A stretch of DNA of 31,701 nt from Zoogloea sp035335645 (GCA_035335645.1 DAOQMM010000030.1:1-31701), one strand, 5' to 3'. Numbered from the stretch's first letter, positions 1 to 7,821 are shown. The notes: a model not told the origin generated them from the sequence alone. Program-made: numbers and translations.

Positions 1-551
1 AGGGTCATCACGCTGCCGGGGTCGGTGAGGGCCTGGCGGATGGCGGCTTCGGCGGCGGCCTCGTCGGCAGGCAGCCGCGCCGGGTCGGGGCGCTCGGCGA
101 GCACCGCCGCCACCAGCCGGCGGTAGCGCGCGGCCAGGCCCGGAAAGCGCGCCAGGGTGGCGGCGCTGGCGGTCTGGTTGGCGACGATCCAGTTGCCCGG
201 CAGCTCGGGCAGCGCGGCGCCCTGGGCGATCAGCCACAGGTACAGGTCGCGGTTGAGGCGGCGCTCCGGGAACAGGGCGATCTCCGCCGGCAGGCGCAGG
301 GTCTCGTCGTCGCGGGCCGCGTGGGCGACCTTTTCACCCGCGTGGGCGATGCGCGCCAGCCAGCTGCGCCGGGCGCCATGCTCCACCTCGGCGGCGGCGG
401 CCACACGCAGGCCGGAATCGCCGCCCAGGGCGCGGAACAGGATGCCCGCGGTGCGTTCGATCTCGCTGAGCCTGACCGCTGCCTCGGGATGGCTGCGGGA
501 CGCGGCGCGGGTGATGAAGCGGTGCCATAGCCCGCCGATGAACTCTTCCAT
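1..551 (-). CDS. norD: NorD, nitric oxide reductase activation protein (N-terminal part; gene runs off the window)
   Basis: The first 183 codons of a minus-strand gene are visible; the rest lies beyond the left edge. The protein begins MEEFIGGLWHRFITRAASR, which matches the usual NorD start, and continues as a mostly helical soluble protein. The C-terminal von Willebrand A domain expected for NorD would be outside the window. In the family, NorD works with the AAA+ ATPase NorQ to assemble or activate nitric oxide reductase (insertion of non-heme iron is the current model). The ATG at 551 lies 8 bases after the stop of the preceding gene, with an AGGACGG-like ribosome site between them. It is the last visible gene of the norE-norF-norQ operon. 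Recognition rests on the N-terminus plus context. Confidence 0.85.
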   Translation of the reverse strand, partial: MEEFIGGLWHRFITRAASRSHPEAAVRLSEIERTAGILFRALGGDSGLRVAAAAEVEHGARRSWLARIAHAGEKVAHAARDDETLRLPAEIALFPERRLNRDLYLWLIAQGAALPELPGNWIVANQTASAATLARFPGLAARYRRLVAAVLAERPDPARLPADEAAAEAAIRQALTDPGSVMT

Positions 552-559
552 GACCCGTC

Positions 560-1051
560 CTATCCGAAGATCCACCCGCCATGACTGCCCGCCACCGCGC
601 CCAGCACGGTGACCAGGCTGGCCGCGAGGAGCACCCCATGCAGCCGCCGGATGCGCGCGAAGGTGGCGTCCGGATCGGCCTGGGCGAGCTGGCGGAACAG
701 CTTGTGGAGCACGAAGGGCTCCAGCACGAAGAGCATCAGCGCGAAGACCGTCCACACCGCCACCATGGCGTGCATCCACCACCACTCGGCGGGCTGGGCG
801 AAGCGGCTCCACAGATCGAGCCGCCACACCAGGTAGAGGCCGGACGCGCCCGCCAGCAGCACCGCAGCGCGGGCGATGGCGGCGAAACGATGCTCCAGAC
901 GCTCGAACAGGTCGATGCGCGCGGCCGGCTCGGCCAGATCGCGGCAGGCCGGCAGCAGCACCCAGGTGACGAAGGCGACGCCGCCGATCCAGATCAGCAC
1001 GGCCAGCACGTGCAGGGCGCGGGCCAGGGCAAAGTCGTTTAAACCGCTCAC
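560..1051 (-). CDS. Small four-helix membrane protein of the nor operon (CopD-like)
   Basis: A 163-residue protein with about four hydrophobic segments (near residues 9-28, 55-75, 88-110 and 140-158). The first helix carries a conserved-looking His14 in RALHVLAVLIWIGG, a pattern seen in CopD-like and other heme-binding small membrane proteins. I chose the GTG at 1051 because it forms a 4-base GTGA overlap with the upstream Fe-S gene, the same junction type as the other genes in this operon. The gene sits between the ferredoxin-like membrane protein and norD, so a part in assembling or supplying electrons to NO reductase is a reasonable guess. No function can be read from the sequence alone. 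Confidence 0.75.
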   Translation of the reverse strand: MSGLNDFALARALHVLAVLIWIGGVAFVTWVLLPACRDLAEPAARIDLFERLEHRFAAIARAAVLLAGASGLYLVWRLDLWSRFAQPAEWWWMHAMVAVWTVFALMLFVLEPFVLHKLFRQLAQADPDATFARIRRLHGVLLAASLVTVLGAVAGSHGGWIFG

Positions 1052-2046
1052 GGATGCTTCCTCCATTCTTCGGCACGGGGCGCGCGGAATGCCGCCTCGT
1101 TGTGGCGCGCCGCCGCGCCGCTCACCCAGTGCAGCAGGGGGCCGGACGGGTGATCCCGCTGGGTGGTGGCGCAGGCGCTCACGCACTGGGCGCACTGGGT
1201 GCAGGTGAACATGGCGCGCTTGATCGCCCGCGGCTTGAGGCGCATCGGGCAGACGTGCTCGCAGGCGGCGTCGCACCCGACGCACTGGGCCGCGCGGGCG
1301 CGCTCGAAGCCCACCACCATGGCGTCCCGGTTACCCATCCAGGCCACGCTCTGGAACATCCCCACCGCGCAGGCGAAACGGCAGAATAAATGCCGCGCGA
1401 AGAGGAACTCGGCGCTCAGCAGCACCGTGCCGGCGCCGATGAAGAGCGCCTCGTTACGGGTCGGCGTACCCGCCAGCAGGTGGCCATACACCTGGAAGGG
1501 CGGCAGCAGATAGGTGAGCAGCACCACCGCCCAGACGAAGGCGAAGGCCACCGCCAGGGGCACGGTGGCGCCCCACCAGCGCGGATCCACCGGCAGGGGC
1601 GAGCCGTCCGGCGCCCGTGCCGGCAGGGCGTGGGGCTCCCACACGCTGGGCTTGCCGCTGGCGCGGCGCATCAGCCCGTTGATCGTCTCCACCACCGAGA
1701 AGTGCGGACACAGCCAGCCGCAGTACAGCCGGCCCCAGCGCCAGGCCACGCCGATCAGCACCGCGCCGGCCGCCAGAATCGGCAGCAGGACGCGCACCAG
1801 CACCCGCAGGCCGGCCTCCAGGGCACCGATGCGCCCGGCCGAGAAGTCTTCCAGCCCGGCATGCCAGGGCATCCCCAGGAACCAGGCGTGGCCGGCCACC
1901 AGGTCATAGCGCAGCAGGTCGAACACCGGCGCCAGCACGAACAGCACGAAGAAGGCGCCTTGGGCGAGGCGGCGCTGGGCCTGACGCCCGCCGTCCGGTT
2001 GCATCGCGGGCACGGCGTGGATCGGGATCACGCGGGCCGGGTTCAC
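1048..2046 (-). CDS. Membrane-bound 4Fe-4S ferredoxin-like protein (CcoG/NapH/NosR-like)
   Basis: A 332-residue protein with about five hydrophobic segments and four cysteine clusters. Two are the membrane-side motifs CGWLCP and CRFACA, typical of NapH, NosR and CcoG. Two are C-terminal ferredoxin motifs, CVGCDAACEHVCP and CTQCAQCVSACA, enough for two [4Fe-4S] clusters. The GTG at 2046 overlaps the preceding stop as GTGA, and the 3' end overlaps the next gene in the same way. Family members move electrons between quinol, flavin or copper centres in membrane redox assembly. Because this copy lies between norQ and norD, I infer that it serves NO reductase maturation or electron delivery rather than cbb3 oxidase. 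It is shorter than typical CcoG (about 450-480 residues) and is not NapH, which is encoded separately at 14826-15695. Confidence 0.85.
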   Translation of the reverse strand: MNPARVIPIHAVPAMQPDGGRQAQRRLAQGAFFVLFVLAPVFDLLRYDLVAGHAWFLGMPWHAGLEDFSAGRIGALEAGLRVLVRVLLPILAAGAVLIGVAWRWGRLYCGWLCPHFSVVETINGLMRRASGKPSVWEPHALPARAPDGSPLPVDPRWWGATVPLAVAFAFVWAVVLLTYLLPPFQVYGHLLAGTPTRNEALFIGAGTVLLSAEFLFARHLFCRFACAVGMFQSVAWMGNRDAMVVGFERARAAQCVGCDAACEHVCPMRLKPRAIKRAMFTCTQCAQCVSACATTQRDHPSGPLLHWVSGAAARHNEAAFRAPRAEEWRKHP

Positions 2047-2444
2047 GCGACCTCCCGCGGGCCCACCACCGGAAAGCGGAAGGACCGCCCCGCCAGCGCC
2101 CGGGACAGGCCCACCGCGCCGCACAGGATCAGGGACGAATGGACCAGCGTGAAATAGAGGATGAGCACCACCCAGGTAGACGCGGCGCGGTAGCCGCCCA
2201 AAAGCAGGATCGCCCCGTTGGCGACGATCAGCAGGGCCACGGCCCACAGGCTCGCCGCCATCGTCTGACGCAGGTGGCTGCGCGCCAGGGGCGGCGCGTC
2301 CCGATGACGCAGGCTCCACAGCACGGCCAGGACGATGAAGCCGAGGCCGGGGATCAGCATCAGATTGGCCAGGTAGAGGGCCTCGGCGGCCACCGCCAGC
2401 TCGCGTCCGGCCACGTCCGCATCGGCGGGATCGACGGGGAGCAT
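2043..2444 (-). CDS. Small membrane protein of the nor operon (DUF4870-like)
   Basis: A 133-residue protein with three or four hydrophobic segments (about residues 22-43, 60-80 and 85-112) and a charged loop containing HLRQTMAASLWA. That loop resembles the short 'H..Q' stretch of small Tic20/DUF4870-type membrane proteins. The ATG at 2444 is 31 bases after the norQ stop without a strong ribosome site. The 3' end overlaps the Fe-S gene by 4 bases. Its position argues for an accessory role in NO reductase biogenesis, but no catalytic or metal-binding residue stands out. Family assignment is tentative. Confidence 0.7.
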   Translation of the reverse strand: MLPVDPADADVAGRELAVAAEALYLANLMLIPGLGFIVLAVLWSLRHRDAPPLARSHLRQTMAASLWAVALLIVANGAILLLGGYRAASTWVVLILYFTLVHSSLILCGAVGLSRALAGRSFRFPVVGPREVA

Positions 2445-2475
2445 GTGCGGCGCCCGCGGGCAGTGCGTGCCGCGT

Positions 2476-3273
2476 TCAGCGCCCGAAGGTGGCCTGCACC
2501 ACCTCGAGCAGCGCGTCGGCCACGTCGGCATCGTCGGTGAGGCTTTCCACCAGTGCCGAGCGGCAGGCCTCCACCGGATCCAGGCCCACCTTCACCAGCT
2601 TGGCGGCGTAAACCAGCAGGCGGGTGGACACCACCTCCTCCAGATCCACGTCCTTCAGCGCCCGCAGGCGGCCGGCGATGGACACCAGGCGCTTGGCCAG
2701 CATCGGGTCGCAGCCGGTCTCGCCGATGACGATGGCCTCTTCCCGCGCCGCCGCGGGGAATTCGAAACGCAGGCTGACGAAGCGCTGGCGGGTGGACGGC
2801 TTGAGGCCCTTGAGAAAGTTCTGGTAGCCCGGGTTGTAGGACATCACCAGCATGAAGGCATCCGGCGCGTGGAGGGTCTCGCCGGTGCGCTCGATGGGCA
2901 GCACGCGGCGGTCATCGGCCAGCGGGTGGATCACCACGGTGGTGTCACGGCGGGCTTCCACCACTTCATCCAGGTAGCAGATGCCGCCCTGGCGCACGGC
3001 ACGGGTCAGGGGACCGTCACACCACACGGTCTGACCGTCGCCCAGCAGGTGGCGGCCCACCAGGTCGGCGGCGGTGAGGTCGTCGTGACAGGCCACGGTG
3101 AACAGGGGCAGGCCCAGGCGCGCCGCCATGTGCGCGACGAAGCGGGTCTTGCCCACGCCGGTGGGGCCCTTGATGAGGAGGGGCAGACGGTTCTTCCAGG
3201 CCTGTTCGAAGACCTGGATCTCGTTGCCGGCCGCTTCGTAGAAAGGAAGATTGGCAGTCATGGGTGCGTTCAT
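2476..3273 (-). CDS. norQ: NorQ/NirQ, MoxR-type AAA+ ATPase
   Basis: A 265-residue AAA+ ATPase. Walker A is GPTGVGKT at residues 36-43 and Walker B is GGICYLDEV at about 96-104, with the following sensor region containing MSYNPGYQ. Size and motifs fit the NorQ/NirQ/CbbQ branch of MoxR ATPases. These act with a VWA-domain partner (NorD) to remodel or activate NO reductase. The ATG at 3273 forms an ATGA overlap with the norF stop; a second in-frame ATG at 3261 is possible but less well coupled. Unlike the common norCBQD order, norQ and norD here are separated by three membrane-protein genes, and norCB are not in the window. Confidence 0.93.
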   Translation of the reverse strand: MNAPMTANLPFYEAAGNEIQVFEQAWKNRLPLLIKGPTGVGKTRFVAHMAARLGLPLFTVACHDDLTAADLVGRHLLGDGQTVWCDGPLTRAVRQGGICYLDEVVEARRDTTVVIHPLADDRRVLPIERTGETLHAPDAFMLVMSYNPGYQNFLKGLKPSTRQRFVSLRFEFPAAAREEAIVIGETGCDPMLAKRLVSIAGRLRALKDVDLEEVVSTRLLVYAAKLVKVGLDPVEACRSALVESLTDDADVADALLEVVQATFGR

Positions 3274-3530
3274 CGGAGTGCGATCCAGTAGGCGAGGGCG
3301 ATCAGCCCCGCGACGACGAGCAGCCAGCCTAACAGGAGTGCGCGCCAGAAGAACTTGACCCCGCGCAAACCCATGAAATCGAGCACCACCAGGCGCCCCT
3401 TGACGAAGCTGATGGCCAGCAGCGCCGCCATGGCCGCGGGACCGGCAGCGCCGTGCTCGCCCAGTTCCCAGGTGAGCGCGGTGGCCACCGCGAGGACGAC
3501 CCACGCGAAGTTGAGCTGGCGGACGTTCAT
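3270..3530 (-). CDS. norF: NorF-like small membrane protein (cytochrome oxidase subunit IV type)
   Basis: An 86-residue protein with three hydrophobic segments (about residues 8-22, 30-45 and 62-84). It has the stretch FVKGRLVVLDFMGLRG, which is typical of prokaryotic COX4/NorF-type proteins. It follows norE with an ATGA overlap and overlaps norQ the same way. NorE and NorF are accessory membrane proteins of NO respiration. Genetic work in Paracoccus and Rhodobacter links them to full NO reductase activity, but the exact step is not settled. Assignment rests on hydropathy, the KGR motif and position. Confidence 0.85.
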   Translation of the reverse strand: MNVRQLNFAWVVLAVATALTWELGEHGAAGPAAMAALLAISFVKGRLVVLDFMGLRGVKFFWRALLLGWLLVVAGLIALAYWIALR

Positions 3531-4108
3531 CGCATCACGTACACCAGCGGAAACAGCACGATCCACACCAGATCCACCATGTGCCAGTAGGCCGCGCCGC
3601 TCTCCAGGCCGTTCATGCGCCCCGCGCCGTAGGCCCCGCGACGGGTCTGCACCCACAGCACGGCGAGGATCACCAGCCCCAGGATCACGTGCATGAAGTG
3701 AAAGAAGGTGAGGGACAGGTAGAACATGTAGAAGGTGTTGGTGGACAGGTTGATGCCCGCCCCGAACTTGGCCGCGTATTCCACGCCCTTCACGCCCAGG
3801 AAGCCGGCGCCGCAGACCAGACCGCCCGCCAGCCAGCGCGCGGCCGTGGCGGAACGATCGCGACCGGCCGCCTCCACGGCGCGCGCCACGCAGAAGCTGC
3901 CGGTGATCAGGAGCAGGGTGTTCACCGCGCCGGCGCGCCGGTCCAGGGTGGCCTGCATGGAATCGAAGAGATCGGGATGACGGGCGCGGGCAAAGGCGTA
4001 GGCGGCGAAGAACACGCCGAAGGCCAGCAGCTCGGCCAGGATGAAGAACCAGATCGCCAGGTCGCCGGGCGGCGCCGCGGCAGGCGCGGGGCGGGCAGAT
4101 GTGCTCAT
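3527..4108 (-). CDS. norE: NorE, cytochrome c oxidase subunit III-like protein
   Basis: A 193-residue protein with five hydrophobic segments and COX3-family signatures, including GDLAIWFFILAELLAFG near the N-terminus, FFHFMHVILGLVIL near 135-150, and YWHMVDLVWIVLFPLVYV at the C-terminus. It is shorter than true oxidase subunit III and fits NorE. No oxidase subunit I or II is nearby, while norF, norQ and norD follow, so a role in NO reductase function is well supported. It is the first gene of the operon. The ATG at 4108 has no clear Shine-Dalgarno sequence in front of it, so the start is somewhat uncertain, although no better one is visible. Confidence 0.92.
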   Translation of the reverse strand: MSTSARPAPAAAPPGDLAIWFFILAELLAFGVFFAAYAFARARHPDLFDSMQATLDRRAGAVNTLLLITGSFCVARAVEAAGRDRSATAARWLAGGLVCGAGFLGVKGVEYAAKFGAGINLSTNTFYMFYLSLTFFHFMHVILGLVILAVLWVQTRRGAYGAGRMNGLESGAAYWHMVDLVWIVLFPLVYVMR

Positions 4109-4143
4109 GCCCGGCAGTGTCGCCGGAGCGTGCCACCGGAGCC

Positions 4144-4157
4144 TTGATCTGGCATAA
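4144..4157 (-). promoter_or_regulatory. Possible FNR/DNR half-site upstream of norE
   Basis: The plus-strand sequence TTGATCTGGCATAA has one perfect FNR/DNR half-site (TTGAT) and one poor half. It is centred 42 bases before the norE start. A class II arrangement (centre at -41.5) would give a leaderless norE transcript, which is unusual, so this may be a chance match or a site used with other spacing. Confidence 0.25.
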
Positions 4158-4276
4158 GACGCGCACTCTCCCGGCGTCGTAAATTCCTGTCACACGCCCC
4201 CCGCTGATCTATAGCTTTAGTCGTAGATGTCGTTATGGCAGGGAGATTCTTGGACCCCTCGCGCGGAGGCGCGCCG

Positions 4277-5215
4277 ATGAAAATTCTTCTTGTGGACGAT
4301 TCCCGGGCGGTGGCCGCCGTGATGGGCGCGCGTCTGAGCGGTGCCGGTTACGAGGTGATCCTCGCCGAGAACGGCAAGGTGGCGGTGGAGCAGTTCCGCG
4401 CCAGCGCACCCGATCTGGTGCTGATGGACATCGAGATGCCGGTCATGAACGGCTTCCAGGCGGCCCAGGCGATCCGCGAACTGGAAGCCACCGGCGAATG
4501 GGCGTGGACCCCGATCATTTTCCTGACCGCCTCCGACACCCCCGAAAACCTGGTCACTGCCATTGAGGCCGGAGGCGACGACTTCATCGCCAAGATCCTT
4601 CCGGAAGCCGTGCTGGAAGCCAAGATGAAGGCCATGGCGCGCATCGCCCGCCTGCGCGATCAGCTCTCCGCCGCCAATCGCAAGCTCACCGAGCAAGCCA
4701 GCCAGGACGGTCTCACCGGCCTGTGCAACCGTCGCTACATGGACCTGCGCCTGGACAGCCAGTGGGCCGGCTGCTGCGATGCGCGTGAGCCCTTCGGGCT
4801 GCTCATGCTGGACGTGGACCACTTCAAGAAATACAACGACCACTACGGCCACCAGGCCGGTGACGACTGCCTCAAGGCCGTTGCGCGGGCCATCTCCGAG
4901 ACCGTCGAAGCCGCCAACGTGCGGGGCGACGTGCATGGCGCCCTGGCCGCCCGCTACGGCGGAGAGGAATTCGCGGTGCTGATGCCCCGCTGCACGCGGG
5001 ACACGTTCCGGGCCCTCGCCGACGCGATCTGTACGGCCATCCGCACACTCGCGATTCCCCATGAACGCAACGCGGAATGGGGCATCGTCACGGCATCGGT
5101 CGGCGGCGCCTACGCCGCGCAGGCGGAAGGCCGCGTCGCCCTGCGCTTCCGGGAAGCAGACGCCAACCTCTACCGGGCCAAGGATCTGGGCCGCAACCGG
5201 GCCGTACTGGACTGA
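4277..5215 (+). CDS. Response regulator with GGDEF output (diguanylate cyclase)
   Basis: A 312-residue protein. An N-terminal receiver domain (about 1-120) has the acidic pair DD near residues 6-7 and the phospho-acceptor Asp51 in LMDIEMPV. A helical linker follows, then a GGDEF domain (about 150-312) with the catalytic motif GGEEF at 228-232 and the substrate-site pattern LDVDHFKKYNDHYGH. It should make cyclic di-GMP when phosphorylated. No RxxD inhibitory site is present five residues before GGEEF, so product inhibition through that site is unlikely. I chose the ATG at 4277 over an upstream in-frame ATG at 4235 because GGAGG lies at 4264-4268 and the receiver begins directly with MKILLVDD. 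It diverges from the nor operon; no kinase is adjacent. Confidence 0.93.
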   Translation: MKILLVDDSRAVAAVMGARLSGAGYEVILAENGKVAVEQFRASAPDLVLMDIEMPVMNGFQAAQAIRELEATGEWAWTPIIFLTASDTPENLVTAIEAGGDDFIAKILPEAVLEAKMKAMARIARLRDQLSAANRKLTEQASQDGLTGLCNRRYMDLRLDSQWAGCCDAREPFGLLMLDVDHFKKYNDHYGHQAGDDCLKAVARAISETVEAANVRGDVHGALAARYGGEEFAVLMPRCTRDTFRALADAICTAIRTLAIPHERNAEWGIVTASVGGAYAAQAEGRVALRFREADANLYRAKDLGRNRAVLD

Positions 5216-5231
5216 CGTCCCTGCCGGCCCG

Positions 5232-5723
5232 TCAATAGAGCCACGGAATCAGCCGCCGGGTGCGCCGACGATAGTCGGCGTAGGCCGGAAAGCGATCCGC
5301 CAGCCAGCGCTCCTCCCGGCGTGACTTCACATCCAGCAGCACGAACAGCAGGGCCGCCCAGCCGAGGGTCAGCCAGCCCTGGTGGAAGAGGGCCCAACCG
5401 AAGGCCGAGAGGATCAGCCCCAGATAGATGGGGTGCCGGACGCGCGCGTACAGGCCGCTCACCACCAGCGTCGCGCCGTCCTTGGGATGGGGCAGGGGGG
5501 TGAGGTTCGAACCCAGGCGCAGGGCCCCCAGGGCGGCGATGAGACCACCTGCCGCCATCAGCGCAATTCCGCCGATCAGCGCCGGCAGCGCCGCCTCCGC
5601 CGGCCAGGGGGGCAGACCCGCCACGGTGCGCGGTCCGAACACGAGCATGACCAGCAGCGCCACCTGGATCATCACGTAGGCCTCGCCGCGCAGGCCCTCC
5701 CAGCGTACTGTCGGACCGTTCAC
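5232..5723 (-). CDS. Isoprenylcysteine carboxyl methyltransferase (ICMT/PEMT)-like membrane protein
   Basis: A 163-residue protein with four hydrophobic segments and the C-terminal family signature: RHPIYLGLILSAFGWAL, a following charged E/R stretch, and a YADYRRRTRRLIPWLY ending. These define the SAM-binding ICMT/PEMT-like group. In bacteria the substrates of most of these methyltransferases are unknown. The GTG at 5723 overlaps the stop of the acyltransferase gene as GTGA, so the two are probably translated together and may act on the same lipid or glycan. It converges with the diguanylate cyclase, leaving 16 bases between their ends. Confidence 0.82.
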   Translation of the reverse strand: MNGPTVRWEGLRGEAYVMIQVALLVMLVFGPRTVAGLPPWPAEAALPALIGGIALMAAGGLIAALGALRLGSNLTPLPHPKDGATLVVSGLYARVRHPIYLGLILSAFGWALFHQGWLTLGWAALLFVLLDVKSRREERWLADRFPAYADYRRRTRRLIPWLY

Positions 5724-6844
5724 CGCATGCTCCCTTCTGTCGCCATACCCCTCTCCACGTCCATGCGCCCCTTGAAAGCCAGCGCACGCCGCTCCACACA
5801 GATCCACGACAGACCCGCCAGCGCCACCGTCAGCGGTGCCGAGACTGCCAGCAGCCCCACCGGCGTGATCCCTGGCAACAGCGCCACGACGGTCTGCTGC
5901 ACGGGAAAGGCGTACAGGTAGACCCCGTAGGAGCAGTCTCCGACGCGGTTGAAGCGTCGGATCACGCCGCCCGGCACATGCGCCAGCGCCACCACCAGAT
6001 AGCCCAGCAGCAGCACGTAGGCCACGAAGAACACGTCCCGCTGCAGACTCGCCAGCGCCAGCACCCCGCCTCCGGCCAACAGGCCGGACCACCCCAGGGG
6101 TACCCGTGCCGCCGCCATCTGCAGGCACGCACCGCAGAAGAACATCCACGCGAAGCGGGCAAAGTAGCCCGCATCCGTATGAAAGAAATGGCGGACCAGC
6201 ATCGTCCCGCCCGCCACCCCCGCAATCAGCGCCACGGCGCCCGTCAGCACGCCCTGCCGACGCCGACCGAGACGCTGCACGACGATGCCCAGTAAGGCCA
6301 GGATCGCGTACATGCGCAGCTCGTAAGGCAGGGTCCACAGGGATCCATTCACCGCAGCCGGATAGGGATTGGCCTCGAACACCCCGGGCAGATGGATCGC
6401 GATGCCGCCCCACAGGCTGGCACATTTGATCAGGTAGTCGACCACCCCGGGGTCGGCCCAGTAGGCCGCCGCCGGGCGCGTCGTGAGCAGTGGCCCGAGC
6501 ACGGCCACGGTCAGCACCACCACCCCCCACAGCGCCGGGTAGATGCGCAGCACCCGTGCCCACACAAAGGCCCTCACCCCCGGACGGTCACGCAGGCTGG
6601 CCGTCACCAGGAAACCGCTGGTCACGAAGAACACATCCACGGCGACGCTGCCGATGTCGATGCCCAGCCAGTCCGCCAACGGCGGCGCCCCGCCTCCTGC
6701 GAGGGGGTAGCAATGCCCATAGAGCACCGCCAGGGCCGCCAGGAAGCGGATCAGGTGGAAATTGTTGTCCCGCCCGCGGGCCGCCTCGGCCAGCGTCACG
6801 CGAGCTCCGGGGGGCCGGACGACGCGGTCGTCAGTCCGCTGCAA
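5720..6844 (-). CDS. Acyltransferase family 3 membrane protein (OafA/YrhL-like)
   Basis: A 374-residue integral membrane protein with about ten hydrophobic segments. The N-terminal family signature is NNFHLIRFLAALAVLYGHCYPL, containing the conserved Arg and His, followed by VDVFFVTSGFLVTASL. Members O-acylate sugars of lipopolysaccharide, exopolysaccharide or Nod factors. It lacks the C-terminal SGNH domain of longer homologues. It begins an operon with the downstream methyltransferase-like gene. No glycan synthesis genes are nearby, so the acceptor cannot be guessed. Confidence 0.9.
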   Translation of the reverse strand: MQRTDDRVVRPPGARVTLAEAARGRDNNFHLIRFLAALAVLYGHCYPLAGGGAPPLADWLGIDIGSVAVDVFFVTSGFLVTASLRDRPGVRAFVWARVLRIYPALWGVVVLTVAVLGPLLTTRPAAAYWADPGVVDYLIKCASLWGGIAIHLPGVFEANPYPAAVNGSLWTLPYELRMYAILALLGIVVQRLGRRRQGVLTGAVALIAGVAGGTMLVRHFFHTDAGYFARFAWMFFCGACLQMAAARVPLGWSGLLAGGGVLALASLQRDVFFVAYVLLLGYLVVALAHVPGGVIRRFNRVGDCSYGVYLYAFPVQQTVVALLPGITPVGLLAVSAPLTVALAGLSWICVERRALAFKGRMDVERGMATEGSMR

Positions 6845-6919
6845 TCATTTCGCATTGCACCATTGTAGCCGCTGCAGGCAAGGCTGCATGCAATGCGGGA
6901 GGCTGCGGGAAAGAAACCT

Positions 6920-6925
6920 TACAAT
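6920..6925 (+). promoter_or_regulatory. Probable -10 element for the gene at 6983
   Basis: TACAAT in the context CTTACAATGCAG, about 58 bases before the start codon, is a good sigma70 -10 hexamer in an otherwise GC-rich divergent gap. No convincing -35 is present. The surrounding 100 bases are unusually rich in TGC/GCA triplets. Confidence 0.45.
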
Positions 6926-6982
6926 GCAGTGACAGACACGTCGCGCCCGGGACAAGGGCGCACGACCACAGGAGGAGACACC

Positions 6983-7474
6983 ATGGGCGCCATCTTCGCC
7001 AAGACCCGCAAAGGGCAGCAGGAAATCGAGACCCGTTCCGGCGGGCTCCACCCGCGGGTGCGTCGCACCCTCATCGTCGTCGACGGCAAGCGCAGCGTCG
7101 ACGAGCTGCGCGAAGCGCTGCGGAGCGACGACCTGCAGCACACCCTCGGCCTGCTCGAAGAGGAGGGCTACATCGAGCTGATCTCCGGCGCACGGCTCGC
7201 GGAGGCTGCACCGGCGTCCATCAGCGCCTTCCGGCTCCATCCGCCGGGGGAAGATCCGCTGCGCCTGCAGCAGAGCCGCAATTTCATGCTCAACACCCTG
7301 CGCACCTTCGTCGGCGCGGTGGGCACCAGCTCCCTGCAGGACCGCCTCGAGGCGGCGCGCACCCATGCCGACCTGCGCGCCCTCTTCGACGAGTGGTACC
7401 ACGCCCTGGTCACCTCCCGGGATGGCCGCCGCGAGGCCGAACACCTGCGCAGCAAGCTCCTCGAGATCCTGTAG
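6983..7474 (+). CDS. Conserved hypothetical protein, soluble, 163 residues
   Basis: I do not recognise a named family. The protein starts MGAIFAKTRKGQQEIETR. Its N-terminal half (to about residue 75) alternates helix and strand and includes GLHPRVRRTLIVVDGKRSVDEL and LLEEEGYIEL, a pattern that looks like a winged-helix-type module. The C-terminal half is helical and charged, with RNFMLNTLRTFVG and a final RREAEHLRSKLLEIL. It has no signal peptide or membrane segment. A strong ribosome site (GGAGGAG at 6971-6977) fixes the ATG. It stands alone between an acyltransferase (divergent) and a TfoX-like gene (convergent). A regulatory or adaptor role is only a guess. Confidence 0.8.
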   Translation: MGAIFAKTRKGQQEIETRSGGLHPRVRRTLIVVDGKRSVDELREALRSDDLQHTLGLLEEEGYIELISGARLAEAAPASISAFRLHPPGEDPLRLQQSRNFMLNTLRTFVGAVGTSSLQDRLEAARTHADLRALFDEWYHALVTSRDGRREAEHLRSKLLEIL

Positions 7475-7485
7475 GCCAGCCGCGC

Positions 7486-7821
7486 TCAGCTCCCCTTGGG
7501 GGGCAGGCCGGCCACATAAAGGCGGGCCGCCTCCACCCAGGCCGCCAGATCCGCGTCCTCGGCGAAGCCGTCCGGTGCCACGTAGACATAGCCACGCAAG
7601 GGTCGTCCGGTGAAGTCCATCGGCCGGGCATGGGGGCGGGCGAGCGCGGCGGCATAGGCATCCGGTCCGACCCGGACCATCAGCGTCTCGCCGACGATGC
7701 CGACACACATGTGACCCCGCCACATCAGCGCGAGCCCGCCGAACATGCGCCGCTCGCCCACGTCCGTCATTCCGGCGAACGCCTCCCGCAGACGCTCCGC
7801 CAGCCCTTCGTCGAATGCCAT
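7486..7821 (-). CDS. TfoX N-terminal domain protein
   Basis: A 111-residue protein matching the TfoX_N domain: an N-terminal helix, then VGERRMFGGLALMWRGHMCVG, then VRVGPDAYAAAL and DFTGRPLRGYVYV. Such stand-alone domains are widespread in proteobacteria and are not proven competence regulators. The ATG at 7821 is preceded by a GGAGGGC ribosome site; an upstream in-frame start at 7932 would add residues unlike the family. It converges with the gene ending at 7474, leaving 11 bases. Confidence 0.85.
   Translation of the reverse strand: MAFDEGLAERLREAFAGMTDVGERRMFGGLALMWRGHMCVGIVGETLMVRVGPDAYAAALARPHARPMDFTGRPLRGYVYVAPDGFAEDADLAAWVEAARLYVAGLPPKGS

Noticed and set aside
1390..2157. Long plus-strand frame across the Fe-S gene of the nor operon
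   Set aside because: Low-complexity His/Gln/Arg composition and full overlap with a clearly coding minus-strand gene.
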